Origin: Flavonifractor porci
Lineage (GTDB): Bacteria; Bacillota; Clostridia; Oscillospirales; Oscillospiraceae
Assembly: GCF_037572415.1 (NCBI RefSeq)
Contig: NZ_JBBHLB010000012.1
Span: forward strand, 1-64,000
Length of the DNA: 64,000 bases
Direction: 5' to 3'
The translations under genes and the position numbers were made by a program. Each line of letters begins with the position of its first letter. Within the stretch, counting starts at the first letter, position 1. Below the pieces are notes generated by a model. That model had not been told where the DNA came from, did not search any database, and worked only from the letters and a program-made list of their open reading frames with translations. Shown in pieces: positions 24,350 to 33,279 of this stretch.

Positions 24350-26125
24350 ATGGATTACTACGCATTTTATACTGGACAGTGCTTTGACGCATACCGCTAT
24401 CTGGGGGCCCATCGGGAGGGAGAGCGCTGGATGTTCCGCACCTTTGCGCCCTCAGCGGCGGGGGTGGTGCTGCTCCACGGCGGACGGGAACTGCCCATGG
24501 TGCGGGTCCATGACGGCAATTTTTATGAGGTGTGGGCGGATCATGTAAAGCCAGGGGACTGCTATCAGTACCGCATCTACCGCCGGGACGGAGGTTATAC
24601 CGATCACTGCGACCCCTACGGCTACGGCATGGAGCTGCGGCCAGGCCAATGCTCGGTGGTGCGGGATCTGGGAGCGTATACTTTTGAGGATAAGGCGTGG
24701 ATGGCGCAGCGGAGCGACCGGAGGGAGGAACCGCTGAACATCTACGAGCTTCACCTGGGCTCCTGGCGGCGGAAACCGGACGGCGGCTGGTACCGTTACG
24801 ATGAGCTTGCCCAGCCCCTCATCGACTATGTGAAGGAGTGCGGCTACAACTATGTGGAGTTGCTTCCTCTCAGTGAGCATCCCTGCGACGAGAGCTGGGG
24901 TTACCAGATCACCGGCTTTTACGCCCCCACCAGCCGGTACGGCACCGCCAGGGAGCTGATGATACTGGTTGACCGGCTCCACCAGGCCGGGATCGGGGTC
25001 ATTTTAGACTTTGTGCCCGCGCATTTCGCAGTGGACGACTACGGCCTGGCCAGATATGACGGCGATGCGCTCTACGAATATCCCCATCAGGATGTAAAGG
25101 TCAGCGAGTGGGGGAGCCATAATTTCATGCACTCCCGGGGGGAGGTGCGTTCCTTCCTCCAGTCCTGTGCCCGGTACTGGTTGGAGGTGTTCCACTTTGA
25201 CGGCCTGCGGATGGACGCCATCAGTCGCATCCTGTACTGGCAGGGGGATGAGGCCCGTGGAGTGAACGGGGACGGCGTGGCCTTCCTGCGTACCATGAAC
25301 CGGGGCCTGAAGGAACTATATCCCGGCTGTATTCTGGCGGCGGAGGACTCCACCAACTTCCCCAAGGTCACCGCTCCGGTGGAGCAGGGGGGACTGGGCT
25401 TTGACTACAAGTGGGACATGGGGTGGATGCACGATACCTTGTCCTATTTCCAGACGCCGCCGGATCAGCGGCCTGCCCGGCGCCACCAGCTTACCTTTTC
25501 CATGCACTATTTTTCCCAGGCGCGCTATCTGCTGCCCCTGTCTCATGATGAGGTGGTCCACGGCAAGGCCACCATTTTGCAGAAGATGTATGGTGACTAT
25601 GACGGCAAGTTTCCCCAGGCCAGGGCACTGTACCTCTATATGATGGTCCATCCGGGAAAGAAGCTCAACTTCATGGGCAACGAGATCGGCCATTTCCGGG
25701 AGTGGGACGAGAAACGGGAGCAGGACTGGCTGCTGCGGGACTTCCCCATTCACGATGCCTTCTACCACTACATGGCGGCACTGAACCACATCTATTTGGA
25801 CCATCCCGCTCTCTCCAGGTGGGACTATCGGCCTGAGGGCTTCGCATGGCTGGACTGCGGCTGGGAGGCATCCTGCGTCTATGCCATCCAGCGTCAGGGA
25901 GGTGGGGAGCGGTTGGCCGCTCTCTTTAACTTCAGCGACCAGGCCCGGCAGTACCAACTGCCCGCCACGGCAGGGGTGAGACTGCTTCTCCATACCGACT
26001 GGCAGCGCTTCGCCGGCTCCACGCCGGAGGAAGAGCAGCACAGACCCACCGGTGGTGTGCTGACGGTATGCCTGCCGCCGTATTCTGGGCAGTTGTACTG
26101 CATGGAATCATACAAATATTCATAA
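24350..26125 (+). CDS. glgB: 1,4-alpha-glucan branching enzyme
   Basis: A 591-residue GH13 enzyme that makes alpha-1,6 branches in glycogen. An N-terminal CBM48-like region (FRTFAPSAAGVVLLHG) is followed by the catalytic barrel with DFVPAHFA, GLRMDAISRIL (nucleophile Asp near residue 288), LAAEDSTN (acid/base Glu) and LSHDEVVHGK (third carboxylate). The ATG at 24350 has AGGGAG upstream and was preferred over an earlier in-frame ATG. It stands alone: no glgA, glgC or glgP is nearby, so the rest of glycogen metabolism must be elsewhere. It is divergent from the metal transporter operon. Confidence 0.93.
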   Translation: MDYYAFYTGQCFDAYRYLGAHREGERWMFRTFAPSAAGVVLLHGGRELPMVRVHDGNFYEVWADHVKPGDCYQYRIYRRDGGYTDHCDPYGYGMELRPGQCSVVRDLGAYTFEDKAWMAQRSDRREEPLNIYELHLGSWRRKPDGGWYRYDELAQPLIDYVKECGYNYVELLPLSEHPCDESWGYQITGFYAPTSRYGTARELMILVDRLHQAGIGVILDFVPAHFAVDDYGLARYDGDALYEYPHQDVKVSEWGSHNFMHSRGEVRSFLQSCARYWLEVFHFDGLRMDAISRILYWQGDEARGVNGDGVAFLRTMNRGLKELYPGCILAAEDSTNFPKVTAPVEQGGLGFDYKWDMGWMHDTLSYFQTPPDQRPARRHQLTFSMHYFSQARYLLPLSHDEVVHGKATILQKMYGDYDGKFPQARALYLYMMVHPGKKLNFMGNEIGHFREWDEKREQDWLLRDFPIHDAFYHYMAALNHIYLDHPALSRWDYRPEGFAWLDCGWEASCVYAIQRQGGGERLAALFNFSDQARQYQLPATAGVRLLLHTDWQRFAGSTPEEEQHRPTGGVLTVCLPPYSGQLYCMESYKYS

Positions 26126-26182
26126 TTTACTGAATATTATACACAATACCCAAAACAATCCCCAAGTACAGAGGAAAAAATA

Positions 26183-26234
26183 CGCATATTTATGCGGATT
26201 GATACTTGCAATTTCATCCAGGCTATGGTACACT
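26183..26234 (+). promoter_or_regulatory. arg operon promoter with ArgR-box-like palindrome
   Basis: TTGCAA (26206-26211), 17-base spacer, TACACT (26229-26234). Nine bases upstream of the -35 lies CGCATATTTATGCG (26183-26196), a perfect 14-base palindrome with the AT-centre and CAT/ATG arms expected of an ArgR/AhrC operator. Repression by arginine is inferred. Confidence 0.6.
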
Positions 26235-26266
26235 GTGTCCAACAAAAACAAACGGAGGTTTTTACC

Positions 26267-27487
26267 ATGGCTGACATTAAAAAAGTGGTACTCGCCTATT
26301 CCGGCGGTCTGGATACATCCATCATTATCCCCTGGCTGAAGGAAAACTACGGCAACCCTGAGATCATCGCGGTGGCCGGCGACGTGGGCCAGAACGACGA
26401 GTTGGAGGGCCTGGAGGAGAAGGCCATCAAGACCGGCGCCTCCAAGCTGTACGTCATGGATCTGGTGGACGAGATGGTGGACGACGTCATCATCCCCTCC
26501 ATGCAGATGGGCGCCAAGTATGAGGACTATCTGCTGGGCACCGCCTTTGCCCGGCCTGTCATCGCCAAGGGCCTGGTGGACATCGCCAAGAAGGAAGGGG
26601 CCGACGCCATTGCCCACGGCTGCACCGGCAAGGGCAACGACCAGATCCGCTTCGAGCTGGCCATCAAGCGCTTTGCTCCCGAGATGAAGATCATCGCCCC
26701 CTGGCGTGAGTGGGACATCAAGAGCCGGAACGAGGAGATCGACTACGCCGAGGCTCATAACGTGCCTCTGAAGATCAACCGCGAGACCAGCTACTCCAAG
26801 GACAAGAACCTGTGGCACCTGTCCCATGAGGGCCTGGACCTGGAGGACCCCGCCAGCGAGCCTCAGTACGACAAGCCCGGCTTCCTGGAGATGGGCGTGT
26901 CTCCCGTCATGGCCCCCGACGCCCCCACCTATGTGACCATCGCCTTTGAGAAGGGCTGGCCCGTGGCTGTGGACGGCGAGAAGATGAAGTCCTCCGATAT
27001 CATCCGCAAGCTGAACAAGCTGGGCGGCGACAACGGCATCGGCCTGCTGGACATCGTGGAGAACCGGATGACCGGCATGAAGGACCGGGGCGTGTATGAG
27101 ACTCCCGGCGGCGCCATCCTGTACCGGGCCCACGAGGTGCTGGAGATGATCACCATCGACAAGGATACCGCCCACATGAAGAGCAAGCTGGCGGTGGACT
27201 TCGCCGACCTGGTGTACAACGGCAAGTGGTTCACCCCCCTGCGGGAGGCCCTGTCCGCCTTTGCCACCGAGACTCAGAAGCACGTTACCGGCCAGGTGAA
27301 GCTGAAGCTGTACAAGGGCAACATCATCACCTCCGGCGTCACCTCTCCCGAGACCCTCTACTCTGAGGACATCGTTACCTTCCAGGAGAGCGACTACAAC
27401 CAGAACGACGCCACCGGCTTCATCAACCTGTGGGGCCTGCCTGACACCGTTCTCGCCCTCCGCGACCAGGGTAAGCTGAATAAGTAA
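26267..27487 (+). CDS. argG: Argininosuccinate synthase
   Basis: A 406-residue enzyme that condenses citrulline and aspartate using ATP. The N-terminal PP-loop AYSGGLDTS (residues 10-18) binds ATP, and HGCTGKGNDQIRFE is the second signature. The start ATG has AACGGAGG upstream; an in-frame upstream ATG lies close to the predicted promoter and is not used. It is the first gene of a seven-gene ornithine-arginine operon. The order puts the last two pathway steps (argG, argH) first and ornithine synthesis after them. Confidence 0.97.
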   Translation: MADIKKVVLAYSGGLDTSIIIPWLKENYGNPEIIAVAGDVGQNDELEGLEEKAIKTGASKLYVMDLVDEMVDDVIIPSMQMGAKYEDYLLGTAFARPVIAKGLVDIAKKEGADAIAHGCTGKGNDQIRFELAIKRFAPEMKIIAPWREWDIKSRNEEIDYAEAHNVPLKINRETSYSKDKNLWHLSHEGLDLEDPASEPQYDKPGFLEMGVSPVMAPDAPTYVTIAFEKGWPVAVDGEKMKSSDIIRKLNKLGGDNGIGLLDIVENRMTGMKDRGVYETPGGAILYRAHEVLEMITIDKDTAHMKSKLAVDFADLVYNGKWFTPLREALSAFATETQKHVTGQVKLKLYKGNIITSGVTSPETLYSEDIVTFQESDYNQNDATGFINLWGLPDTVLALRDQGKLNK

Positions 27488-27500
27488 TTCGACATTTTCT

Positions 27501-27557
27501 GCGGGCGGCCGCAGGCCGTTCCTACCATTACCGTAGGGGCGGCCTGTGGTCGCCCGC
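27501..27557. repeat. Imperfect inverted-repeat element between argG and argH
   Basis: GCGGGCGGCCGCAGGCCG at the left end is mirrored by GGGGCGGCCTGTGGTCGCCCGC at the right end around TCCTACCATTACCGTAGG. The right half (GTAGGGGCGGCCTGTGGTCGC) resembles a dispersed intergenic repeat that I associate with Oscillospiraceae genomes. It sits inside the operon without disrupting either gene and could form an RNA hairpin that tunes downstream expression or RNA stability. Confidence 0.6.
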
Positions 27558-27581
27558 AATCCAGATAGGGAGCGATCAATT

Positions 27582-28967
27582 ATGAAATTATGGGCCGGAC
27601 GGTTCCAGAAAGAGACCGATACACTGGTCAACGACTTTAACTCTTCCATCACCTTTGACGCCCGGATGTACAAAGAGGATATCGCCGGCTCCATTGCCCA
27701 TGCCACCATGCTGGGCAAGCAGGGCATCATTGAGGAGCATGAGGCGGGAAAGATCATCGAGGGTCTGAAGGTCATCCTGGCGGACATCGACGCCGGGCAG
27801 GTGGAGTTCTCGCTGGAGAACGAGGACATCCACATGAATATTGAGACCATGCTCACCCAGCGCATCGGGGATACCGGCAAGCGGCTCCACACCGGCCGGT
27901 CCCGTAACGACCAGGTGGCGGTGGATTTCCGGCTGTACGTCAAGCAGGAGATCCCCAAGATCATCGACATGGTGCTGGACCTGGAGAAGGTACTGATCAA
28001 AAAAGCGGAGGCCAATCTGGAGACCGTCATGCCGGGCTATACCCACCTGCAGCGGGCCCAGCCCACCACCTTTGCCCACTACATGATGGCTTATGCCAAT
28101 ATGCTCCGCCGGGACGTGACCCGGCTGGAGGATTGCTGGTCGCGGATGGACGAGTGCCCTCTGGGCGCCGGCGCTCTGGCTACCTCTACTTATCCGGTGG
28201 ACCGGTTCCAGACCGCCGCCGCTCTGGGCTTTAAAAAACCCACCGACAACTCCATGGATTCCGTGTCCGACCGGGACTTTGCCATTGAGTTCCTGTCCGC
28301 CTGCTCCATTCTGATGATGCACCTGTCCCGGTTCTCCGAGGAGATCATCCTGTGGTGCTCCTGGGAGTTCAAGTATGTGGAGCTGGACGACGCCTACTCC
28401 ACCGGCTCCTCCATCATGCCCCAGAAGAAGAACCCCGACGTGGCCGAGCTGGTCCGGGGCAAGACCGGCCGGGTGTACGGCTCCCTCATCACCCTGCTCA
28501 CCGTCATGAAGGGCCTGCCCCTGGCTTACAATAAGGATATGCAGGAGGACAAGGAGCCGGTGTTCGATGCCATCGATACCGTGGAGATGTGTCTGCCTGT
28601 CTTTACCGCCATGCTGGACACCCTCACCGTCCTGCCCAAGAACATGAGAAACGCGGCTTCCGGCGGCTTTATCAACGCCACCGACTGCGCCGACTACCTG
28701 ACCAAGAAGGGAATGCCCTTCCGGGAGGCCTATATGATCGTGGGCCGGCTGGTCAACCTGTGCATCAAGGCGGGTGAGACGTTGGACACCCTGCCTCTGA
28801 AGGACTTCCGCTCCATCTCCAACCTGTTTGACGCCGACGTGTATCAGGCGCTGGAACTCAAGACCTGCGTGAACGGACGTAAGGTCTATGGCGGCCCGGC
28901 GGCGGAGAGTGTCAAGGCCCAGATCGCCAATATCAAGGCCTTTGTGGAGGAGAGAACCCATGAGTAA
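27582..28967 (+). CDS. argH: Argininosuccinate lyase
   Basis: A 461-residue fumarase/aspartase-superfamily enzyme that splits argininosuccinate into arginine and fumarate. It shows LHTGRSRNDQVAVDFRLY, THLQRAQPTTFAHY with the catalytic-region His, and the superfamily signature GSSIMPQKKNPD with its mobile Ser loop. The start (MKLWAGRFQK) has AGGGAG upstream; the 12-codon upstream extension is not supported. Its stop overlaps the argC start by eight bases. Confidence 0.97.
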   Translation: MKLWAGRFQKETDTLVNDFNSSITFDARMYKEDIAGSIAHATMLGKQGIIEEHEAGKIIEGLKVILADIDAGQVEFSLENEDIHMNIETMLTQRIGDTGKRLHTGRSRNDQVAVDFRLYVKQEIPKIIDMVLDLEKVLIKKAEANLETVMPGYTHLQRAQPTTFAHYMMAYANMLRRDVTRLEDCWSRMDECPLGAGALATSTYPVDRFQTAAALGFKKPTDNSMDSVSDRDFAIEFLSACSILMMHLSRFSEEIILWCSWEFKYVELDDAYSTGSSIMPQKKNPDVAELVRGKTGRVYGSLITLLTVMKGLPLAYNKDMQEDKEPVFDAIDTVEMCLPVFTAMLDTLTVLPKNMRNAASGGFINATDCADYLTKKGMPFREAYMIVGRLVNLCIKAGETLDTLPLKDFRSISNLFDADVYQALELKTCVNGRKVYGGPAAESVKAQIANIKAFVEERTHE

Positions 28968-29901
28968 GCCCAAGGTATTCATCGACGGCCAGGAGGGTAC
29001 CACCGGTCTCCAGATCCATCAGCGGCTCTCTAACCGGGACGATATTGAATTGCTGCTGATTGATCCTGACAAGCGAAAAGACTTGACAGAGAGAAAGCGC
29101 CTCATCAATGAGGCAGACCTGGTCTTCCTCTGCCTGCCCGACGCGGCGGCGGCGGAGGCGGTAAGCCTCATCGAGAACTCCCGCACCCGGGTCATCGACG
29201 CATCTACCGCCCACCGCACCGCCCCCGGCTGGGTGTATGGTTTCCCGGAATTGTACAAAAACCCCCGGGAAATCATTGGAAATGCCCGATTTGTGGCTAA
29301 TCCAGGATGCCATGCAACCGGCTTCCTGGCCTCGGCGGCCCCGCTGGTTTCCATGCGCATTTTGCCCCGCGATTACCCCATGACCTGCGTCTCCCTCACC
29401 GGCTACTCTGGCGGCGGCAAGAAGATGATTGCTCAGTATGAGGATGGCACGAAAGGGGAGGAACTTTACAGTCCGAGAGTGTACGGAACCACCCTTCGGC
29501 ACAAGCATCTGCCCGAAATGCAGAAGATCTCCGGGCTGGGTACCCCGCCGGTGTTCACCCCGGTGGTGGACGACTACTACAAGGGCATGGCCACTACCGT
29601 CTTCCTCCACAACCGCTACCTGGTGGGCCAGCCCACCGCCAAGGAACTGAGTCTGATCCTGATGGCCTACTATGCCGGCCAGCCTCTGGTGACGGTGGCC
29701 TCCTATTCCGAGGAGCCCGCCTATCTGGCGGCCAACGCTCTGGCGGGCACCGACAAGCTGGAGCTCACCGTCAGCGGCCATGAGGGCCAGTCCATCGTTA
29801 CCGCCCGGTTTGACAACCTGGGCAAGGGCGCTTCGGGCGCGGCGGTGCAGAACATGAATCTGATGCTGGGCTTTGATATGACCTGCGGCCTGGCGCTGTA
29901 A
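28960..29901 (+). CDS. argC: N-acetyl-gamma-glutamyl-phosphate reductase, type 2
   Basis: A 313-residue NADPH-dependent reductase of the shorter AGPR class 2. The N-terminal FIDGQEGTTGLQIHQRL binds the cofactor, and ANPGCHATGF carries the catalytic Cys. The ATG lies inside the end of argH (frames overlap by eight bases), which indicates translational coupling and fixes the start. Confidence 0.96.
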   Translation: MSKPKVFIDGQEGTTGLQIHQRLSNRDDIELLLIDPDKRKDLTERKRLINEADLVFLCLPDAAAAEAVSLIENSRTRVIDASTAHRTAPGWVYGFPELYKNPREIIGNARFVANPGCHATGFLASAAPLVSMRILPRDYPMTCVSLTGYSGGGKKMIAQYEDGTKGEELYSPRVYGTTLRHKHLPEMQKISGLGTPPVFTPVVDDYYKGMATTVFLHNRYLVGQPTAKELSLILMAYYAGQPLVTVASYSEEPAYLAANALAGTDKLELTVSGHEGQSIVTARFDNLGKGASGAAVQNMNLMLGFDMTCGLAL

Positions 29902-29920
29902 GGAAAGAGGAGTGAACGAT

Positions 29921-31183
29921 ATGAAACAGATCCCCGGCGGCGTGACCGCCCCCAAGGGTTTTACCGCGTCCGGTGTCCACTGCGGCGTGAAGAAGGGCAA
30001 GGGGGACGGCAATCAGCCTCCCATGAGCAAGATGCCCGAGGTGCTGGAGGGCAAGAAGGACCTGGCCCTCATCGTGTCTGAGCAGCCCTGTGTGGCGGCT
30101 GCCGTGTACACCATGAACCGGGTGAAGGCCGCCCCCCTGTATGTCACCATGGATCACCTGGAGAATGGCGAGGCCCAGGCCATCGTGGCCAACTCCGGTA
30201 ACGCCAATGCCTGTGCCCCCAATAGCCACGAGCACGCCGAGGCCATGTGCCAGCTGGCTGCCAAGGCCACCGGCCTGAAGGCATCCGACTTCGTGGTGGC
30301 CTCCACCGGCGTTATCGGCCAGGAGCTGAACATCGACGCCATTGCCAAGGGCCTGCCCGCCGCCGCTGCTGCTCTGTCCAAGGACGGCTCCGACGCCGCA
30401 GCCAACGCCATCATGACCACCGATACCGTGAAGAAGGAGCTGTCCGTTACCTGCACTGTAGGCGGCAAGACCGTGACCATCGGCGCTATCGCCAAGGGCT
30501 CCGGCATGATCCACCCCAACATGGGAACCATGCTGTGCTTCGTCACCACCGACTGCTCCATCACCCACGAGATGCTCACCGACGCACTCCATGAGATCGT
30601 TCCCCGCACCTTCAATCGGGTGACGGTGGACGGGGACACCTCCACCAACGATATGTGCGTGGTGCTGGCCAACGGTATGGCGGGCAACGAACTGGTGGAG
30701 TGGAAGGACGACAACTACACTGTCTTTTACAAGACCCTCTACTATGTGTTTGAACAGTTGGCCCGCTCCATCGCTGCCGACGGCGAGGGCGCCAGCAAGC
30801 TGATCACCTGTACCGTAGCCAACGCCCGCAGCGAGGAGAGCGCCGAGCGTCTGGCCAAAGCTGTGGTGGGTTCCTCTCTGGTGAAGGCCGCCATGTTCGG
30901 CTCCGACGCCAACTGGGGCCGTGTGCTGTGCGCCATGGGCTACTCCAAGGCTCCCTTCCGTCCTGAGTTCGTGGACGTACGTTTCTCCTCTACTGTGGGA
31001 GAGATCCTGGTGTGTGAAAAGGGCGCCGGGGTGAACTTTGATGAGGAGACCGCCAAGAGCATCCTGTCCCAGGACGAGGTGATCATCCATGTGGACCTCC
31101 ACGAAGGCGGGCATGAGGCCACCTGCTGGGGCTGTGATCTGACCTACGACTATGTGAAGATCAACGGCGACTATCGCACCTGA
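29921..31183 (+). CDS. argJ: Glutamate N-acetyltransferase / ornithine acetyltransferase
   Basis: A 420-residue self-cleaving Ntn-type enzyme that transfers acetyl from acetylornithine to glutamate, giving the cyclic ornithine pathway. KGSGMIHPNMGTMLCFVTTD contains the autoprocessing Thr in the NMGTML segment. The ATG at 29921 has AGGAG eight bases upstream; a GTG three codons earlier overlaps that site. No separate argA or argE is in the cluster, in keeping with ArgJ recycling. Confidence 0.97.
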   Translation: MKQIPGGVTAPKGFTASGVHCGVKKGKGDGNQPPMSKMPEVLEGKKDLALIVSEQPCVAAAVYTMNRVKAAPLYVTMDHLENGEAQAIVANSGNANACAPNSHEHAEAMCQLAAKATGLKASDFVVASTGVIGQELNIDAIAKGLPAAAAALSKDGSDAAANAIMTTDTVKKELSVTCTVGGKTVTIGAIAKGSGMIHPNMGTMLCFVTTDCSITHEMLTDALHEIVPRTFNRVTVDGDTSTNDMCVVLANGMAGNELVEWKDDNYTVFYKTLYYVFEQLARSIAADGEGASKLITCTVANARSEESAERLAKAVVGSSLVKAAMFGSDANWGRVLCAMGYSKAPFRPEFVDVRFSSTVGEILVCEKGAGVNFDEETAKSILSQDEVIIHVDLHEGGHEATCWGCDLTYDYVKINGDYRT

Positions 31184-31208
31184 CAAAGGCAATATGGAGG
31201 CGATTCCC

Positions 31209-32063
31209 ATGTCATTCAGCGAGGTGGACCGGGCCAAGGTACTGGCCGAGGCCCTGCCCTACATTCAAAAATACTACGGCAAAACCGTGGTGGTGAAATA
31301 CGGCGGCAACGCCATGATCTCCGACGAGCTGCGCCAGGCCGTCATCTCCGACATCATCCTGCTCCACCTGGTGGGTATCCGGGTGGTGGTGGTCCACGGC
31401 GGCGGACCGGAGATCACCGAGATGCTGAACAAGATCGGCAAAGAGTCCAAGTTTGTGGACGGCCTGCGCTACACCGATGAGGAGACCATGGAAGTGGTCC
31501 AGCAGGTGCTGTGCGGCAAAGTGAACAAGAACCTGGTGGCCACCCTGAACCGGATGGGCGGCAAGGCTGTGGGCCTGTGCGGCATGGACGCAGGGCTGTT
31601 CCAGGCCAAGAAGCTGGACGAGAAGTACGGTCTGGTGGGCAAGATCACCGCTGTGGAGCCCCAGATGGTGGTGGATGCGCTCAAGGACGGCTACATCCCC
31701 GTGGTGTCCACCGTGGCCCAGGGCATTGATGGCGAGAATTCCTATAATATCAACGCCGACACCGCCGCCGCCAAGCTGGCCACCGCCCTGAAGGCGGAGA
31801 AGCTGATCCTGCTCACCGATGTGCGGGGCCTGATGATGGACCCCAAGGACGACAACACCCTGCTGCCGGTGGTGAAGCTGTCCCAGGTGCCCGGTCTGGT
31901 GCAGGACGGGGTCATCAAGGGGGGCATGATCCCCAAGGTGGAGTGCTGTGTGGAGGCGGTGCGCTCCGGCGTGGAGAACGCCATCATTCTGGATGGCCGC
32001 ATTCCCCATTCCATTCTGATCGAGCTGCTGTCCGACGAGGGCATCGGCACCATGCTGATGTGA
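31209..32063 (+). CDS. argB: Acetylglutamate kinase
   Basis: A 284-residue amino-acid kinase. KYGGNAM near the N-terminus binds phosphate, VVVVHGGGPEI binds substrate, and the C-terminal GGMIPKVECCVEAV closes the ATP site. The enzyme phosphorylates N-acetylglutamate and is usually the arginine-inhibited step. The start has ATGGAGG upstream. Confidence 0.96.
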   Translation: MSFSEVDRAKVLAEALPYIQKYYGKTVVVKYGGNAMISDELRQAVISDIILLHLVGIRVVVVHGGGPEITEMLNKIGKESKFVDGLRYTDEETMEVVQQVLCGKVNKNLVATLNRMGGKAVGLCGMDAGLFQAKKLDEKYGLVGKITAVEPQMVVDALKDGYIPVVSTVAQGIDGENSYNINADTAAAKLATALKAEKLILLTDVRGLMMDPKDDNTLLPVVKLSQVPGLVQDGVIKGGMIPKVECCVEAVRSGVENAIILDGRIPHSILIELLSDEGIGTMLM

Positions 32064-32069
32064 GGTGAT

Positions 32070-33251
32070 ATGATGGACCATAAAGAATTGGTGGAACTGG
32101 ACCACCAGTATATGATGCAGACCTACGGCCGGTTCGATGTGGATATCGACCACGGCCAGGGAGCTACCCTGTATGACCTGGCGGGGAAGGAGTACATCGA
32201 CTTCTCCTCTGGTATCGGCGTCAACTCCATTGGTTATGCCAACCCCAAGTGGGTGGAGGCCATCACCAACCAGGCCATGAAGCTGGGCCATATCTCCAAC
32301 CTGTTTTACTCCCAGCCCTACGCCAAGCTGGCCCAGAAGCTGTGTGAGCGCTCCGGCATGGCGGCCGCCTTCTTCGGCAACTCGGGCGCCGAGGCCAACG
32401 AGGGCATGATCAAGCTGGCCCGGAAATATTCTTTTGACAAGTATGGCAAAGGACGGGGTACCATCATCACCCTGAAGAACTCCTTCCACGGCCGTACCAT
32501 TACCACCCTGACTGCCACCGGCCAGGATGTGTTTCACCAGTATTTCTTCCCCTTCAACGACGGCTTCCGGTATGCCGAGGCGGGCAGCATGGATTCCCTC
32601 CAGGAGGTGGCGGGCCACGATGTGTGTGCCGTCATGCTGGAGCTGGTGCAGGGCGAAGGCGGCGTGCTCCCCATGGACCCGGAGTACGTCCACGACCTGG
32701 CGGTGCTGTGCGCCGAGCGGGACTGGCTGCTGCTGGTGGACGAGGTACAGACCGGCGTGGGCCGGACCGGCACCCTGTTTGCCTTCCAGCAGTACGGCAT
32801 CATTCCCGACGCGGTGTCCTTCGCCAAGGGCATCGCCGGCGGCCTGCCCATGGGCGGCTTCCTGGCCAATGAGCGCTGCCGGGATGTGCTGGGCCCGGGC
32901 ACTCACGCATCCACCTTCGGCGGCAACCCCATCTGCGCCGCCGCCGCTCGGGTGGTGCTGGACACCCTGGATGAGGATGCTCTGGCTCAGGTGAAGGAGA
33001 AGGGCCACTATATCCGTACCCGCATCGAACATATGGGCCTGTCCAGCCTGGGAGAGACCCGTGGCCTGGGCATGATGATCGGTGTGGAGGTGAAGGGGGA
33101 GGAGAGCAACAAGGTGCTGGCCGCCCGGCTCATCCGGAACGGTCTGCTGGTGCTCACTGCCGGCTCCGCCCTGCGCCTGCTGCCCCCGCTGACCATCTCC
33201 ATGGCGGAGATCGACAAGGGCCTCGCTATTCTGAAAGAGACCCTGCTGTAA
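32070..33251 (+). CDS. argD: Acetylornithine aminotransferase
   Basis: A 393-residue class III PLP aminotransferase. FFGNSGAEANEGMIKLARK, SFHGRT, LLVDEVQTGVGRTG and the PLP lysine in SFAKGIAGGLPMG are all present. It converts N-acetylglutamate semialdehyde to N-acetylornithine with glutamate. It begins six bases after argB with GAGGTG upstream; two adjacent ATG codons make the exact start ambiguous by one residue. Confidence 0.96.
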   Translation: MMDHKELVELDHQYMMQTYGRFDVDIDHGQGATLYDLAGKEYIDFSSGIGVNSIGYANPKWVEAITNQAMKLGHISNLFYSQPYAKLAQKLCERSGMAAAFFGNSGAEANEGMIKLARKYSFDKYGKGRGTIITLKNSFHGRTITTLTATGQDVFHQYFFPFNDGFRYAEAGSMDSLQEVAGHDVCAVMLELVQGEGGVLPMDPEYVHDLAVLCAERDWLLLVDEVQTGVGRTGTLFAFQQYGIIPDAVSFAKGIAGGLPMGGFLANERCRDVLGPGTHASTFGGNPICAAAARVVLDTLDEDALAQVKEKGHYIRTRIEHMGLSSLGETRGLGMMIGVEVKGEESNKVLAARLIRNGLLVLTAGSALRLLPPLTISMAEIDKGLAILKETLL

Positions 33252-33279
33252 GAGAAACCGAAACAATGAGGTGAATACA

